Below, piece after piece: positions 48,990 through 59,253 of a stretch of 64,000 bases of DNA. The stretch is from Heterodera schachtii. Lineage: Eukaryota > Nematoda > Chromadorea > Rhabditida > Heteroderidae. The notes under the pieces were generated by a model. The model was not told where the DNA came from, did no database searches, and saw only the letters and a list, made by a program, of their open reading frames with translations. The number at the start of each line of letters is the position of its first letter. Within the stretch, counting starts at the first letter, position 1. The stretch covers positions 3,061,946 through 3,125,945 of the forward strand of contig SIJG01000001.1 of NCBI GenBank assembly GCA_023374025.1, written 5' to 3'. A program made the translations under genes and the position numbers.

Positions 48990-49630
48990 GGAGAGAGAAA
49001 GGAAAGGGCAGAAGCAAAGGACGGCAAACTGAGAAGGACACGCGCCGTTTTTGCAAGCGATGATATCCGCTTTAATCTGCACTTTTATCCCCTCGTTTAT
49101 CCGCCCTTCTTTTGTCCCCTTTTTTGTCTCTTTTCTCCGTTTGTTTATCGCCCGCCCATCGCACTTTTCTAATTTTTGTTCACATCTCTTCGGCACAAAC
49201 CCAAAAAAAGTTAATGAAAAAATGTAATGAAAATAAAAGCGCAGTGCCAAGAAAGATAATTAGCATTTAACTCGGAACCGGGATTGTGATTTTCGAAAGA
49301 GATTAAACTGGGATTAATCCCATGAATTCAAAAATTTTCAAAAAATGCAATGAACTTTCTTTTATTTTTCATTTCGAAAAATAAAAAGTTAAACTCAAAC
49401 TCAACCATCAAAGAGAGTTGAATTACTTGATTTAAAGAGAGTGTAATGAAAAATAAACTTTCATTTTGTCGTAACCATTTTTTTTAAACTGAAAAAGCGA
49501 TGGACGCAATTTTTAATTATTCGCTAAACGGCGATAAATTACAAAAGTAAAAAGCAAAGTAAATAAACAGGATTATTTTGGTTGTGAAACAGAACACTTT
49601 GTCTCTTCTCTTCTTCCATGGTTCGCCATT
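48990..49630. other. Intergenic, nothing recognised
   Basis: 3' region of the neuropeptide gene and AT-rich spacer before the convergent hsp-12 gene. Only short unsupported frames. Confidence 0.5.
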
Positions 49631-49635
49631 TCCTC

Positions 49636-50223
49636 TCATTTTTTCTGCGCAGAGACGCGAAGAACGCCGTTCTGAGTCAAATGCGATTTGATTGTGCCCT
49701 GGGGGGGGGGGGGGAATGTGCCGTACGGACAATGTCACAAATTGGCATTTTGACGGCCATCGACTGACTCACTGTGTTCACATCGTTCGGCAATTTATAC
49801 GAGCGGTTAATCTCTCGACTCACTGAGCCGTGCACATCGCTCCGAGCCTCGTGCTTAAAAGGGCACAGTAATTAATCACTTGCTTTTCCATTTCCCTTTT
49901 TGGCATTTCTCTTTCGTTTTTTTGCCTTTACGCTCACTTTGCAATGGATGTTCAGATGGTCCGCAACCACTTTCACCTGTCAAAATGTGCACTTTGTCCT
50001 TTTTCGTTGCCTTAACCACCTCAATTTCGTTTGGCGTGAAGAACGCCACGTCCAACCCAACTTCCCATTTTTCCGGTGTGTTGTGAACCTTCACCACCCC
50101 GTCATTATGCTGTAAAATGAAAAATGCCATTTTGAGTGTTTTTTTTTTGGTGCCACTGCCAACCTGCAGGGGCCAATCCCATTGTTGGCCGCTCCATTCG
50201 TGCGTAATTTCGATATTTTCCAT
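49636..50223 (-). CDS. hsp-12: HSP-12-class small heat shock protein
   Basis: Five exons on minus: 50223-50164, 50109-50020, 49976-49938, 49853-49773 and 49698-49636, total 333 nt (110 residues), equal to worm HSP-12.2. Landmarks: WDWPLQHNDGVVKVHNT, KWEVGLDVAFFTPNEIEVKV, LNIHCKHEARSDVHGSVSRE, INRSYKLPNDVNTGTIKSHL and NGVLRVSAQKK. This is the alpha-crystallin domain with almost no flanks; worm HSP-12s are short and not strongly heat-inducible. An intron of 43 nt splits EIE|VKV. The last acceptor is preceded by a poly-C tract (poly-G on plus, 49701-49712), which replaces the usual T-rich stretch. Confidence 0.95.
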
Positions 50224-50229
50224 TTTAAA

Positions 50230-51145
50230 TATTTGGCTTAAAAATGAATGAGTAAAAGCGAATGGAATGAATGAGGAGCTATTTGCTCTCTTTTATCAGC
50301 AAAAATATGGCAAAAAAAGTGATCGGAAGAAAAGTGACAGATGGCCAAACCCAAAAGCAATGGGCGGAAAGATTTGAGCCCGGCGGGGATTTGGCATTCG
50401 ATGAATGCGAAAATCCTTTGCTGAGCAGCGAAGAAACATTCACTGCAAAAGCAGAAGAGCAGCAAGCAGCCCACTCACTGATCAATCCCTCGTGCTCACT
50501 GCTCACATTTGGCGGCCAAACTTTGCTTTGTCGGCCATTGATCGGTCGCGGGCATTTGTCTTTGGTTAAGCAGTGAAAGGGCGGCTTCTCCGCCCTTCGC
50601 CCGCTCTCATCCGATCGCTTAACCCTTCCGATCACTCTTTGCTAAGTGTAAACAGTGAATCAGTGCCCCACAAACATTGCTTTCTCTGTTTTTGTTTTGG
50701 ATAAAAAAAAAAGTGATGGATTGACTAACGGCGGATGAAGGGAAAGGAAAAAAACAGCGAATTGAAACATTTTCGCATTTTAAGCGGTGGATTTAGCACA
50801 GCAAAGACAGACCAATCCGACCGATGAAATCGTTTAAATTATCGAATTGATAAAAAATGGGCGTTTAACGCGGGAAAATTCGTCGAGTCGCAATTTAATT
50901 GGCAAATCACAAAAAGGGCATCGCTTCTCATTCCCAAGACAATCACTTCATTTTGTCTGTTCCAATTCTTTTCTCTTCCATCGTCGGTTCACTTTGTTTT
51001 TACCGTTCCTCAAAGAAATAACACTGAACCGGCGAAAAGTAGCAATTCGTATTGCCTGAAAAGTCAAATTTAAGAAAAACGTGATTGAAAAGCGTACCCA
51101 TTTGGTCCAATGATCGGATTCGAACTCGAAAAGCGTCCTAAAATA
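50230..51145. other. Spacer with unsupported overlapping frames
   Basis: Opposed open frames at 50271-50576 (plus) and 50635-50279 (minus) have balanced base composition, so one may be an exon, but neither shows a motif. The stretch 50640-51050 shows nothing. Confidence 0.35.
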
Positions 51146-51149
51146 TGGC

Positions 51150-51518
51150 GCCATTAGGCGATAAAAACATTGACAGTTTCGCTCACATTGGTGCCCAATT
51201 CTCTCCGTTTGTTCAGAATGGTGCTCAATGCGTTGACCATCCGACTGTTGCGTTTGGCCATTGCCCTTCCGTCGCTTTCCGTTGCCGAAAAGCGTTCCGT
51301 CGATGTGCCATCGGCAAATGACGGCGAATCAAACGCATCGCCACTCTCACCAAAAGCGACGATTTTCTGTTCGTTTTTTGGGCGTATTTTTGATGGAAAA
51401 AGATAAATGGACGACAACTTACGGAGGAGAACAAATTGGGAGCCAAAAGAACGCATTCGAACGAAAGGAGGAGGAAAAAGAGGAGAGGAAGGAGGACAAA
51501 GAGGCGCGAGGAAGACAT
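51150..51518 (-). CDS. Candidate secreted peptide precursor (PDF-like?)
   Basis: Start at 51518 (MSSSRLFVLLPLLFFLLLSF, signal peptide), donor near 51418, acceptor near 51364, then KIVAFGESGDAFDSPSFADG, a dibasic-type AKR and NSRMVNALSTILNKR. The NSxxxN..L..IL arrangement after KR recalls pigment-dispersing peptides (NSELINSIL type). The frame stops at 51154, but a good donor (GTNGTGAGC) lies just before, and an exon at about 51137-51100 could extend the gene. Signal peptide plus KR-bounded segment is seen directly; the PDF link is a guess. Confidence 0.4.
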
Positions 51519-51519
51519 G

Positions 51520-52265
51520 GAGCAAAAAGACAAAAGGGAAACGGACAAATTGCTAAACTGAGAGGGGAGAGGGTCAGTCTCGACGAAGAGGAAGGGCACG
51601 GATTGGCATTTGAAAGGGAACAACGAAACGAAGTGCCAATGGCACGCCGAAACGGCGGAAACGAACGACCAAAAGGGAAGGGAATTCGCACCTTATCAAA
51701 GCAACACTATCAAATGAAGGCAGAGGCCTCAATGTGTTGACAAACTTCAAAAGACTGACTGTTCTTAGAATTGGAAAACCACAAAAAGTTTTCAAATAAA
51801 AGGTAAGGCACCGAACCGCCAAATTTTAATTGGCATTCCGTCCGTTGATGCTCCGATTTGTGCTTTGTTAATTGCTTACGTTGCTAATGACGCCATATAA
51901 AGAAAAGGCCGAGAATGAGGCGCAAAACTTAGGTTAATGAGGGGGAGAGGAGCGAAAGAAACGGATAGCCATGGGAAAAGCGTGACGGGCAACTCATCCA
52001 TGCACAAGGAATGCCACAGGGCGTGGACGTGAAATGCCACGCGTGCAGTGGATGAGTTGGGTAAGACTCAACGGCATGAAACTTTAGGACAATGCGACCA
52101 CAGTTTATGTTAATCGACGACAATATGTTCAAATAGTGGGCACAGTGTGACCAATGTTCGTCCTCATTCGTTTTGCTGTTTTTGCCACTCCGTCCTTCGT
52201 TTTTGCTGTGCCATTGCTTTTCCCATACATTCCCTGAAAATGCCATTTTCGACGTGTCCGTTTCC
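51520..52265. other. Intergenic, nothing recognised
   Basis: Contains a plus-strand charged frame (51261-51740) that is the antisense shadow of the peptide-precursor region, then an unremarkable spacer. Confidence 0.4.
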
Positions 52266-52269
52266 CGGT

Positions 52270-52455
52270 TTATATCCGTTCAGCTCCTCCGCACAACCTC
52301 AGCTTCTCCACTTGTTTTTGGCACTTTCGCCAGTCGCCTTCCTCCCCCACACAATCGCCGAGTGCGACGTGTTCATCCCAACATCCATTCGCACGAATCA
52401 TTCGCTCCACCGGGTCGCCCCCCTCGGCAACGGCGACATTGGGAGAGGAACTCAT
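52270..52455 (-). CDS. coa-4: Cytochrome c oxidase assembly factor 4 (COA4), CHCH protein
   Basis: Single exon, 61 residues, start at 52455 (MSSSPNVAVAEGGDPVERMI). Twin CX9C motifs: C-WDEHVALGD-C and C-QKQVEKLRL-C, with GDWRKC between as in COA4/CHCHD8. Such proteins are imported into the mitochondrial intermembrane space by Mia40 and help assemble complex IV. The length and DPVERMI..GC start match the family. Only about 2 kb separates it from a PET100-like gene, another complex IV assembly factor, on the same strand. Confidence 0.88.
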   Translation of the reverse strand: MSSSPNVAVAEGGDPVERMIRANGCWDEHVALGDCVGEEGDWRKCQKQVEKLRLCGGAERI

Positions 52456-52605
52456 TTTTAGAATAATTTTTATCAAATTAAAAGAGAAAAGAATGGAAGA
52501 AAAAAGAAAATAATTATTGTCCAACGAATAACAAAGAAAAAACAACGAATTAAGCACAAAATAACAGCAGAAACTTTAGGAGAAAGAAACATCGAAACAA
52601 TGAAA

Positions 52606-53880
52606 ACCCCCGGGAATGATCAACCAATGGAAATGTCCCCCTGGAAAATTTGTCGGATGAAAACCACCGAATGGTACATCGAATAAACGTATTCAGCTGC
52701 ACTGTGCTGATGAACACCGCCACTTCCATGGCCTCCCTCGGCGCCATTGTCCGCCCTTTGGCCCTCTCCGCCCATTCCATCGTCCGGCCCTTTCTCTGTG
52801 CTTTTTCGCCTTTCCAATGAGTAAAGTCGTGCCAATTCGTCTCTTGCAAAAGTCAATTGTTCTCCGGTCCGTTCGTTGTGTTCAGTGAAAGTGTCCAATT
52901 CGGGAATGTGTGGCCCACCAAGCAGCTCAATTTCCATGTAAAAGGGACACCAATCGGAAGAATGCAAAAAGCGCTTAAAGTGAATTAGCATTTGAGTGGT
53001 GTTGGCTCTACGCCCCCCCCCCCCCCCCCTCTCCATTATTCGGACAATTCACTCACATGTTTGACGAAGTTGACAAACTGTCCCACGGCATCCAAGCACT
53101 TCTTCACATGAACAAAAGTACCGAAGCGAATGTCCAAACATCGCTTTCGTTTGTTTTCCTCCGTTATGTCCTGACAAAGCCACCCGTAGAGACAGTCTTA
53201 AAAATGAATCCAGAAAAATCGAATGCCAAAATCAGTACCCAATGGAAAGTCGGCAGTGCATTCGATGCCCAATTCGACACAACCGAACAAAAACGGATGA
53301 TTGGAAAAGAAAGGGGCGGTGGCGGAAGAGACGAAACGCAACTCAACGGAACGATTGTCCGGAAAAAGGGCAAAGAATTGGTGGACGAATTGGAAGGAGT
53401 GCAAACGGACGAAGTTCTCAAAATCTGACAACAGTTAAAGGCATAAAAGAATAAGTAGATTAAGGAATACCATCAAAAATCAGACAACATCCGTCTAACA
53501 AAGGCGCCGAAACGCGTAAAAATTCGATGAGTTGCGGGCCGATGAAATCGCATATTTCCAATTCGGAAATGCGCGACACATTGGCAGGCGGAGCAACCGT
53601 TGCGAAGTCAACGGCATAAGGTGCACCAACCGACGGACAGACACTGATCGAATTGCCAAGAAAACGGTGTTGCTGATCTGCAGATTGATTATTTTGTGGG
53701 GTGCCAACGATGAACAAAGCGCGAATGGCACGCGAGGGATAGCGACGCTCGACGGACGCACTGAGCCAACGGAAGCGGCGACTGACCAAATTTATGCGCT
53801 GATGGTCCACACGATGCAAAAAGTGGAGAAGGTCAAAACAGACGTCATCACAGATTCTGATACTAGAAAATGAAAAAGAA
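52606..53880 (-). CDS. F-box domain protein (second copy), 5' end not found
   Basis: Minus-strand exons: from about 53860 (acceptor TTTTCTAG) encoding RICDDVCFDLLHFLHRVDHQ and RINLVSRRF, an F-box, continuing to 53460. Next about 53431-53050, with VNFVKH at its end, and about 52990-52606 encoding CPFYMEIELLGGPHIPELDT and a Glu/Gly-rich segment. The first exon must lie right of 53880 and was not identified. Organisation parallels the 12.4-13.7 kb F-box gene, but the C-terminal halves are too diverged for me to align. The poly-C run at 53011-53026 (plus) lies within the intron or exon edge near 53000. Confidence 0.55.
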
Positions 53881-53889
53881 AAGTTAAAT

Positions 53890-54360
53890 TATGTGTCCAC
53901 AGAAAGGGCACAATTTATTCAATTCCTGCGACCAAAAAAGGCCCATTTTTATGGTTTTCGGGTAGGGAATACATATAGGTAGTCTGGAATATATTCAATC
54001 AAATTTAGAGCCCGAAAAATAAAAATTTTGTGATCAGTGACTGTGTTCAATTTTATGTAAAAGAAACTTAAGGCAAAGCATATAGGATCAACCCGCTCAA
54101 GAATTTAAATTGTAAACTTGCCTATTGTTCCCCAAATTGCGGTGTTTGTTTTCAGTCATTCTCAATTCCTGAATTTCTTAAAAATTGATTGGTCTTTTTG
54201 TGTACACATTTAAATATTATAATATAAAGGAATGAAACATTAAAACAAATTCAACATTTGTATTTAAAAAAGAAATTTAATAATTCCCTATTTTTGTTTC
54301 AGAAAAAAGTTGGAAACACAATTTTAATAGACAATAAACGGAGTTGATTTAATAAAGCAG
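53890..54360. other. AT-rich spacer
   Basis: No gene or repeat recognised. It may contain the missing first exon of the F-box gene. Confidence 0.4.
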
Positions 54361-54361
54361 A

Positions 54362-55619
54362 TCAGAGTCCATATTTCTCTCTGAAACGGCGCGCCGACTC
54401 AAATTCCATTTGCTCGTGCAGCAATTTGGCATATTCCTCGCGCTGTTTTCCCTCGGTGACTTGCTGCTTGAACTCCTTCATTCGTTGCGAGTTGGAGCGG
54501 ATAAATTCCTCCGTTATGCCAAATTGTCTTCCAAATCGTTGAATGAATTCTTCCTAAAATAATTCTATTATTGTGTAAATTTAGAGGCCATATCAAGAGT
54601 CGTTTACAATTAATGAAAATGCAATTTTTCGCAATAAATGGCACTTTTTCAGTTAAGTGAACCTAATTTTTTTTTCTCAAAAAGTTAATGTGTAAATTGA
54701 AAATAGTTCACATTTATCTGTTAATTGTATTTAACCAAAAAGGGACTCTGTTGGTTTGCAAAATTTTTGTAAGATGTATGCTCGTGAAAAAATTATTCCT
54801 GGGGACTTTCCGTGTCACTGGTCAGAATATCGGGTTTTTTTCGAGTTCGAGATTAGGAAAGAGGTTTAAAATTGATATTAGATTCGTTATCAGCAACCCC
54901 GAAAACCCACGGGAACACCTTTCACTATTATTCTAACGCCGTATAAATGAGGCACAACTCTGTAATATATCGAAGTCGGCAAAGGTGTAGAATTGTGGTC
55001 CCGATGGGAAAAAATAGTAAAATTTTAAAAAGCATTTTTTCTGGGGTAGAAAAATACGCTGATCACGAATCTGTCTCAGATTTTGAAAAATCTTTGATTT
55101 TGTCTATGACTTTTTATCAAGAGTATTTGATTTTTTCCAAAAATTATGGGGTGTGGGTTCGAGCCCGCTTGGCTGCAGTTTATTTTTTAATGCTTATTGG
55201 TGAAAAATCATAGACAAAATGAAGGTTCTTGCAAAATCAGAGCTCAGATTCGTGATCTGCATATTTTTACCCCAAATTATTGGAAAGAAATTTTTTACAG
55301 AAGATTAAAAATTTTAAAAAAAATCAAGTATTTGATAAAAAGTCATAGACAAAATCAAGGAGTTTTCAAAATCTGTGTTCAAATTCGTGATCAGCGTATT
55401 TTTCTACCCCAGAAAAAATGCTTTTTAAAATTTTACTATTTTTCCCCATCGGGACCACAATTCTTACTCCTTTGCCTCGAAGTCTTACAATCAGTGTTAT
55501 ATAGTATTAAATACCGATTTTTGTTGGAAGAATGGACTATTGAAGATCCAAACGATTGTAATCGGCCAAAACACGTACAAAGCAAAGCGAAATGCTTCCA
55601 ACCTGAAGCGAAATTTCAT
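54362..55619 (-). CDS. PET100-like cytochrome c oxidase assembly protein
   Basis: Two exons, 55619-55515 (35 codons) and 54553-54362 (64 codons), 98 residues. Exon 1 reads MKFRFRLEAFRFALYVFWPI with a single hydrophobic helix (FALYVFWPITIVWIFNSP), closely like the LE.FR...Y..FP...FW.SN start of PET100. Exon 2 is a charged helical tail (EEFIQRFGRQFGITEEFIRS). PET100 is a small inner-membrane protein needed for COX2-module assembly. Phase closes exactly across the 961-nt intron, which contains a complete MITE (54978-55476). The tail is longer than in human PET100, so the family call is moderate. Confidence 0.6.
54978..55476. mobile_element. MITE, GGCAA family, copy C (499 bp)
   Basis: About 100-bp inverted repeats starting GGCAAAGGTGTAGAATTGTG and ending with the reverse complement (CCTTTGCC). 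8-bp target duplication TCGAAGTC at 54970-54977 and 55477-55484. The arms include ATACGCTGATCACGAAT. It lies in the intron of the PET100-like gene. Confidence 0.94.
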
Positions 55620-56092
55620 CCTTGGTGAGTTCAGCTTAATTCGCAAAATGTACTTAAACCCTCAGTTGCAGCCCATTGTTTGTTCAAACCTTCAATTTCT
55701 TCAAAGCTTCCAACTCCGCATTTGTCTGCTTCCTTTTGACTAATGGGAAGAGATTATTTCCGTCCATTATAGAGAAACAAAATTTGAAACAATAAATCTG
55801 TACAAAAAGAAAGGATCAGTTTAAAGGAGACCAAGTGAATATGTAAAAGAAGCAATAAGGAAGAAATTTTTGCTTATGGGTCGCTTTGGAATGTGAGGAC
55901 GTTAGTGTGATTTGATAAACAAATTTACAGATCAAATTGGCAAGCTTTGGGTTTTGGTTGCTATCTTGTTAATCGGTTTAATTTGGAAGGTCAATCTCTT
56001 AATTTGAAAAAAATAATTATTGTTTTTAACTAATACTGATCAAACAAAACTTACGAAAAAAGGAAATACGTGAGAATGGTTACAAAATTAAA

Positions 56093-56555
56093 GGTAATAC
56101 TGGAGAATTGGTGTCCCGGCGAAAAATAAATTAAAATTTTTCTTGTCTAAAAGTCGTTAAAACATGTATTCGGGGGTTTTATGAGTGGCTGATCACGAAT
56201 CTCACATTCACTTGGACCAATTTCGAATCCCGGACCCGAATTCGAACAAAGTCGAAATTCAAAATTCCCAAAACATAAAATGGTTTTGATTTTTCGACTT
56301 TTTGTCCGAATTCGGGTCAGGGATTCGGAATTAGCCAAAACTAAGGCCGTATTCATGATCAGCGACTCCGAAAACCCCAGAATGCACGTTTTTCTTACAT
56401 AAAATTTATTTAAAAATAAGTACTTGATGAAAAATCATAGACAAAATCTATTCTGAGCTCAGATCCGTAATCAGCGTATTTTTTTACACTAGAAAACTCA
56501 AAAATAAAATTTTTAAATTGATTTTTCGCCGGGACACCAATTCTCCAGTATTACC
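56093..56555. mobile_element. MITE, GGTAA variant of the family, copy D (463 bp)
   Basis: Inverted repeats start GGTAATACTGGAGAATTGGT and end with the exact reverse complement. 8-bp target duplication AAATTAAA at 56085-56092 and 56556-56563. The interior has CTGATCACGAATC and CGGACCCGAATTCGAAC, shared with copy A. Intergenic. Confidence 0.94.
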
Positions 56556-56958
56556 AAATTAAAGAGCATAACAATAATTAATGAACCGAAAATTGACATT
56601 CAATGGTACAGAAAATAAAAAGTGAAGGGGAAAACGGGAGGGATGCGAGATTATCCGAGACAGTCCGCTCAAATAGGCGTTTATGTGCTCAGCCATGGCC
56701 ATAGCATTGGTTTGGTTTTCTCTTCCCCAATGCCATTTCTCAATCGAATTATGTTTATGCAATTGGATAGCAACGTTTGCTGCTGCTGGTGGGCGAATGA
56801 ATCACGTCGAATCAGTCAGTAAGGCCCCGACAATCATCGTCATAACACAATACACACGGGCCCCTCCCTCCTCTCCCCACTCTGTTCCAACCTCCCCCCC
56901 CCCCCCTCCCCGTCCTATCCAATCCATCATACCATCTAACAATGCTTTTACTTGTAAA

Positions 56959-59024
56959 ATGAAAAAACTCCCACTTTTTTCTTTTCACCGCTGTTTCCTT
57001 CAATTTAAACTCGGCTTCCCATCCGCTTTTTGCCTTCGTTGCATTGCCCTTTTTTTACTTGCCATTTTCACTATTTGGTACCTGCGACTTGCTTTTCTTC
57101 AAAAGCCAAGTGACAAAAGCATTTCAAAAGTTAGCAAATGGAGAGTAATCCGAAAAGATGGCAAAAGCACTTGGACAAAGCCGAGAATGAAATGCGAAAG
57201 AGTGTTCAGTGGGGACAAAGCATTGGTGCGACGAATGGTGCGGCACAGACGGAAAATGAGTGACCCGGCTGAGTTGGAGATGAATTGTGAGGCGATTAAA
57301 GCGAGGCACGGAGGAGATCCAGAACAAGATGATCAAATGATCACAAAAATCACGGAGTTGGAACGACAAATGCCAATGGCATTCGCCCGAGTGATTTATA
57401 CGGTGAGTGACCAATCGAACGACCCATTAAGTCAACCGCTCACATTTCCCAAGGATTACCTCTTCCTGGAGGCGGAATTGCTCGTCAATTACGCGCCCAA
57501 CAATTGGTACTGTTACGTGTTGGACTCGAAGTCCTCCACTGTCTTCCAACTTCGGATGCGGCAACTTGCCTCATGTTTCGACAATGTGATCGTCGTGGAC
57601 CAAATGTTTGACATTGAACGTCTCGGGGCCAACATGAACAAGGCGGTGATGGAATGTGTGCGGACGTTGAGCGACGAGCGAAAACATTGGAAATATTTGG
57701 TGACGCTGCAGGTGAAATGAGAAGCTGAAGGAAGAGAGACCAACGAACGGCTGACTGTGTTCAGAACCACGATGTGCAGGCGAAGACCAACGCGGAAATG
57801 GCACAGATTTTCACTTGGTTGGGCGGGGCCAACGACGTCGAAGTCGAATTGCAATTACCACTGACGAAGAGGCGTTTGGAACACTACCGAAAAAAGTTCA
57901 ATTGGACCTTTGACGAACTAATGCTGTTTAAGGATGGTTGTTGACCAGAAACGAGATGGACTAAATATCGGAAATGCATCTTTCAGAAGCGATGAATCAC
58001 CGGACTGACAAAGAGGGGAAACCGTTGGCATTGGCACTTTCCAAGGGGTACATGGCCGTGTCGTTGAGTCGGCAATTTGTGGACTTCGTGGTCAACAAGT
58101 TGAACGTTACGCCATTGTTGGAGCAACTGAACAAAGGCTTATTTGGAGTGGACGAACATTTCTGGCAGTCTTTGAGCTCAAGCGAATCATTGGACGCCCC
58201 CGGGGGTTTCCCACACGAATGTTTTGTGAAGGGAATTGACGAGAAGGACACGTCATTTAGGAAGTACAAGTACATCACCAGGTGAGCGACAGGGAGAGCG
58301 AGGGAGTAAAAGTCACAATCCTCCACTTTAGTTCGCAATTCTCGTCATTATTCTGAAATTTCATTTAATTGCTGACTTTGGACAGGTTTGCGTTGTGGGC
58401 CGACCCGTCCAGCAAATGTCGGAGCGGCAATTGGCGCCACGGCGTCTGTGTGTTTGGCTTGGAAGATTTGATGGGACCCGACAACGAAATCCGTCGACTT
58501 CCCCACCTTTTTGTGAACAAGCTGATGCAAGAATTCGATTTCGATGCTATCCTTTGTTGGCACCAATGGATGCGCGAGAGGCTCCGATCGGGCAGAATGG
58601 AGTTGGGCAGAGATTTTTACAAAGAATGGCCTCAGGTGGGGGGGGGGGAAGGGGTGGCGAGACGGGAAAAATGAATGAATGAATGATCAACGAACTGATC
58701 AAACAGACGCGGTACCAAATGGAGCGCAGCCGCCTAGGGAAAGAAGCGGGCGAGCAGAAGACAGCGGTGGACTGCGAATCGGGAATTATCCAAATGAAAA
58801 TGAAGAGAGAGAAGGGGGAAATAAGAGGAAAGCGGAAGAAAGAGGAAAGGGAAGAAAAGAGCGAGGAAAGGAAGCGGAAACAAAAGGGATGGGAGGGAGG
58901 AAAGCGAAGGAAGAAACAAAAGCAGACAATGTCGTGAACCAATTTTGATTTGTCTGTTTTAATTTTGTACCAGGAATGTCATCCCCCCATCCCCTGTTGC
59001 AAGAAGAATTTATCACATTTTTAG
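56959..59024 (+). CDS. Core-2/I-branching family glycosyltransferase (GT14)
   Basis: Type II membrane protein starting at 56959 (MKKLPLFSFHRCF) with one hydrophobic anchor (LRCIALFLLAIFTIWYLRLA). Exons: 56959-57402, 57454-57714, 57765-about 57940, about 57988-58281, 58386-58635 and about 58974-59024. Landmarks: FARVIYTDYLFLEAELLVNY (across a 51-nt stop-free intron), NNWYCYVLDSKSS, FDNVIVVDQ, LVTLQNHDVQAKTNAEM, KGYMAVSLSRQFVDFVV, GVDEHFWQSL, and the Cys-rich end ECHPPIPCCKKN. These blocks follow the GT14 pattern (Golgi beta-1,6-GlcNAc or xylosyl transfer), and worms have an expanded set. The exact acceptor is unknown. The last intron contains a poly-G run just after the donor (58637-58645). 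Confidence 0.85.
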
Positions 59025-59253
59025 GGTATTTCCCCCATTTTTCCTTTTCTTTTTTTTACAAATGCCATTTTAAACATGCACACTGTTACACTGTATAATG
59101 TTACGTATACATATTTATTGGGGCAAATCATTATTGAGATTAATGTTACGAATAAGTAGCATTTTGAATTGTTCGGGAGAAGGACAATTGATTGTCAGAC
59201 AAAATAGATTTGTAAATTAAAAGGTACTTATTAGTTTAGGGGGTACTTTTAGC

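Noticed and set aside
50271..50635. Opposed 101- and 118-codon frames between hsp-12 and the peptide gene
   Set aside because: Neither has a recognisable domain, and the choice of strand cannot be made from the sequence alone.
53057..53428. 123-codon plus-strand frame (MFDEVDKLSHGIQALLHMNK)
   Set aside because: Antisense to the F-box gene exon. The minus frame has the splice sites and continuity.
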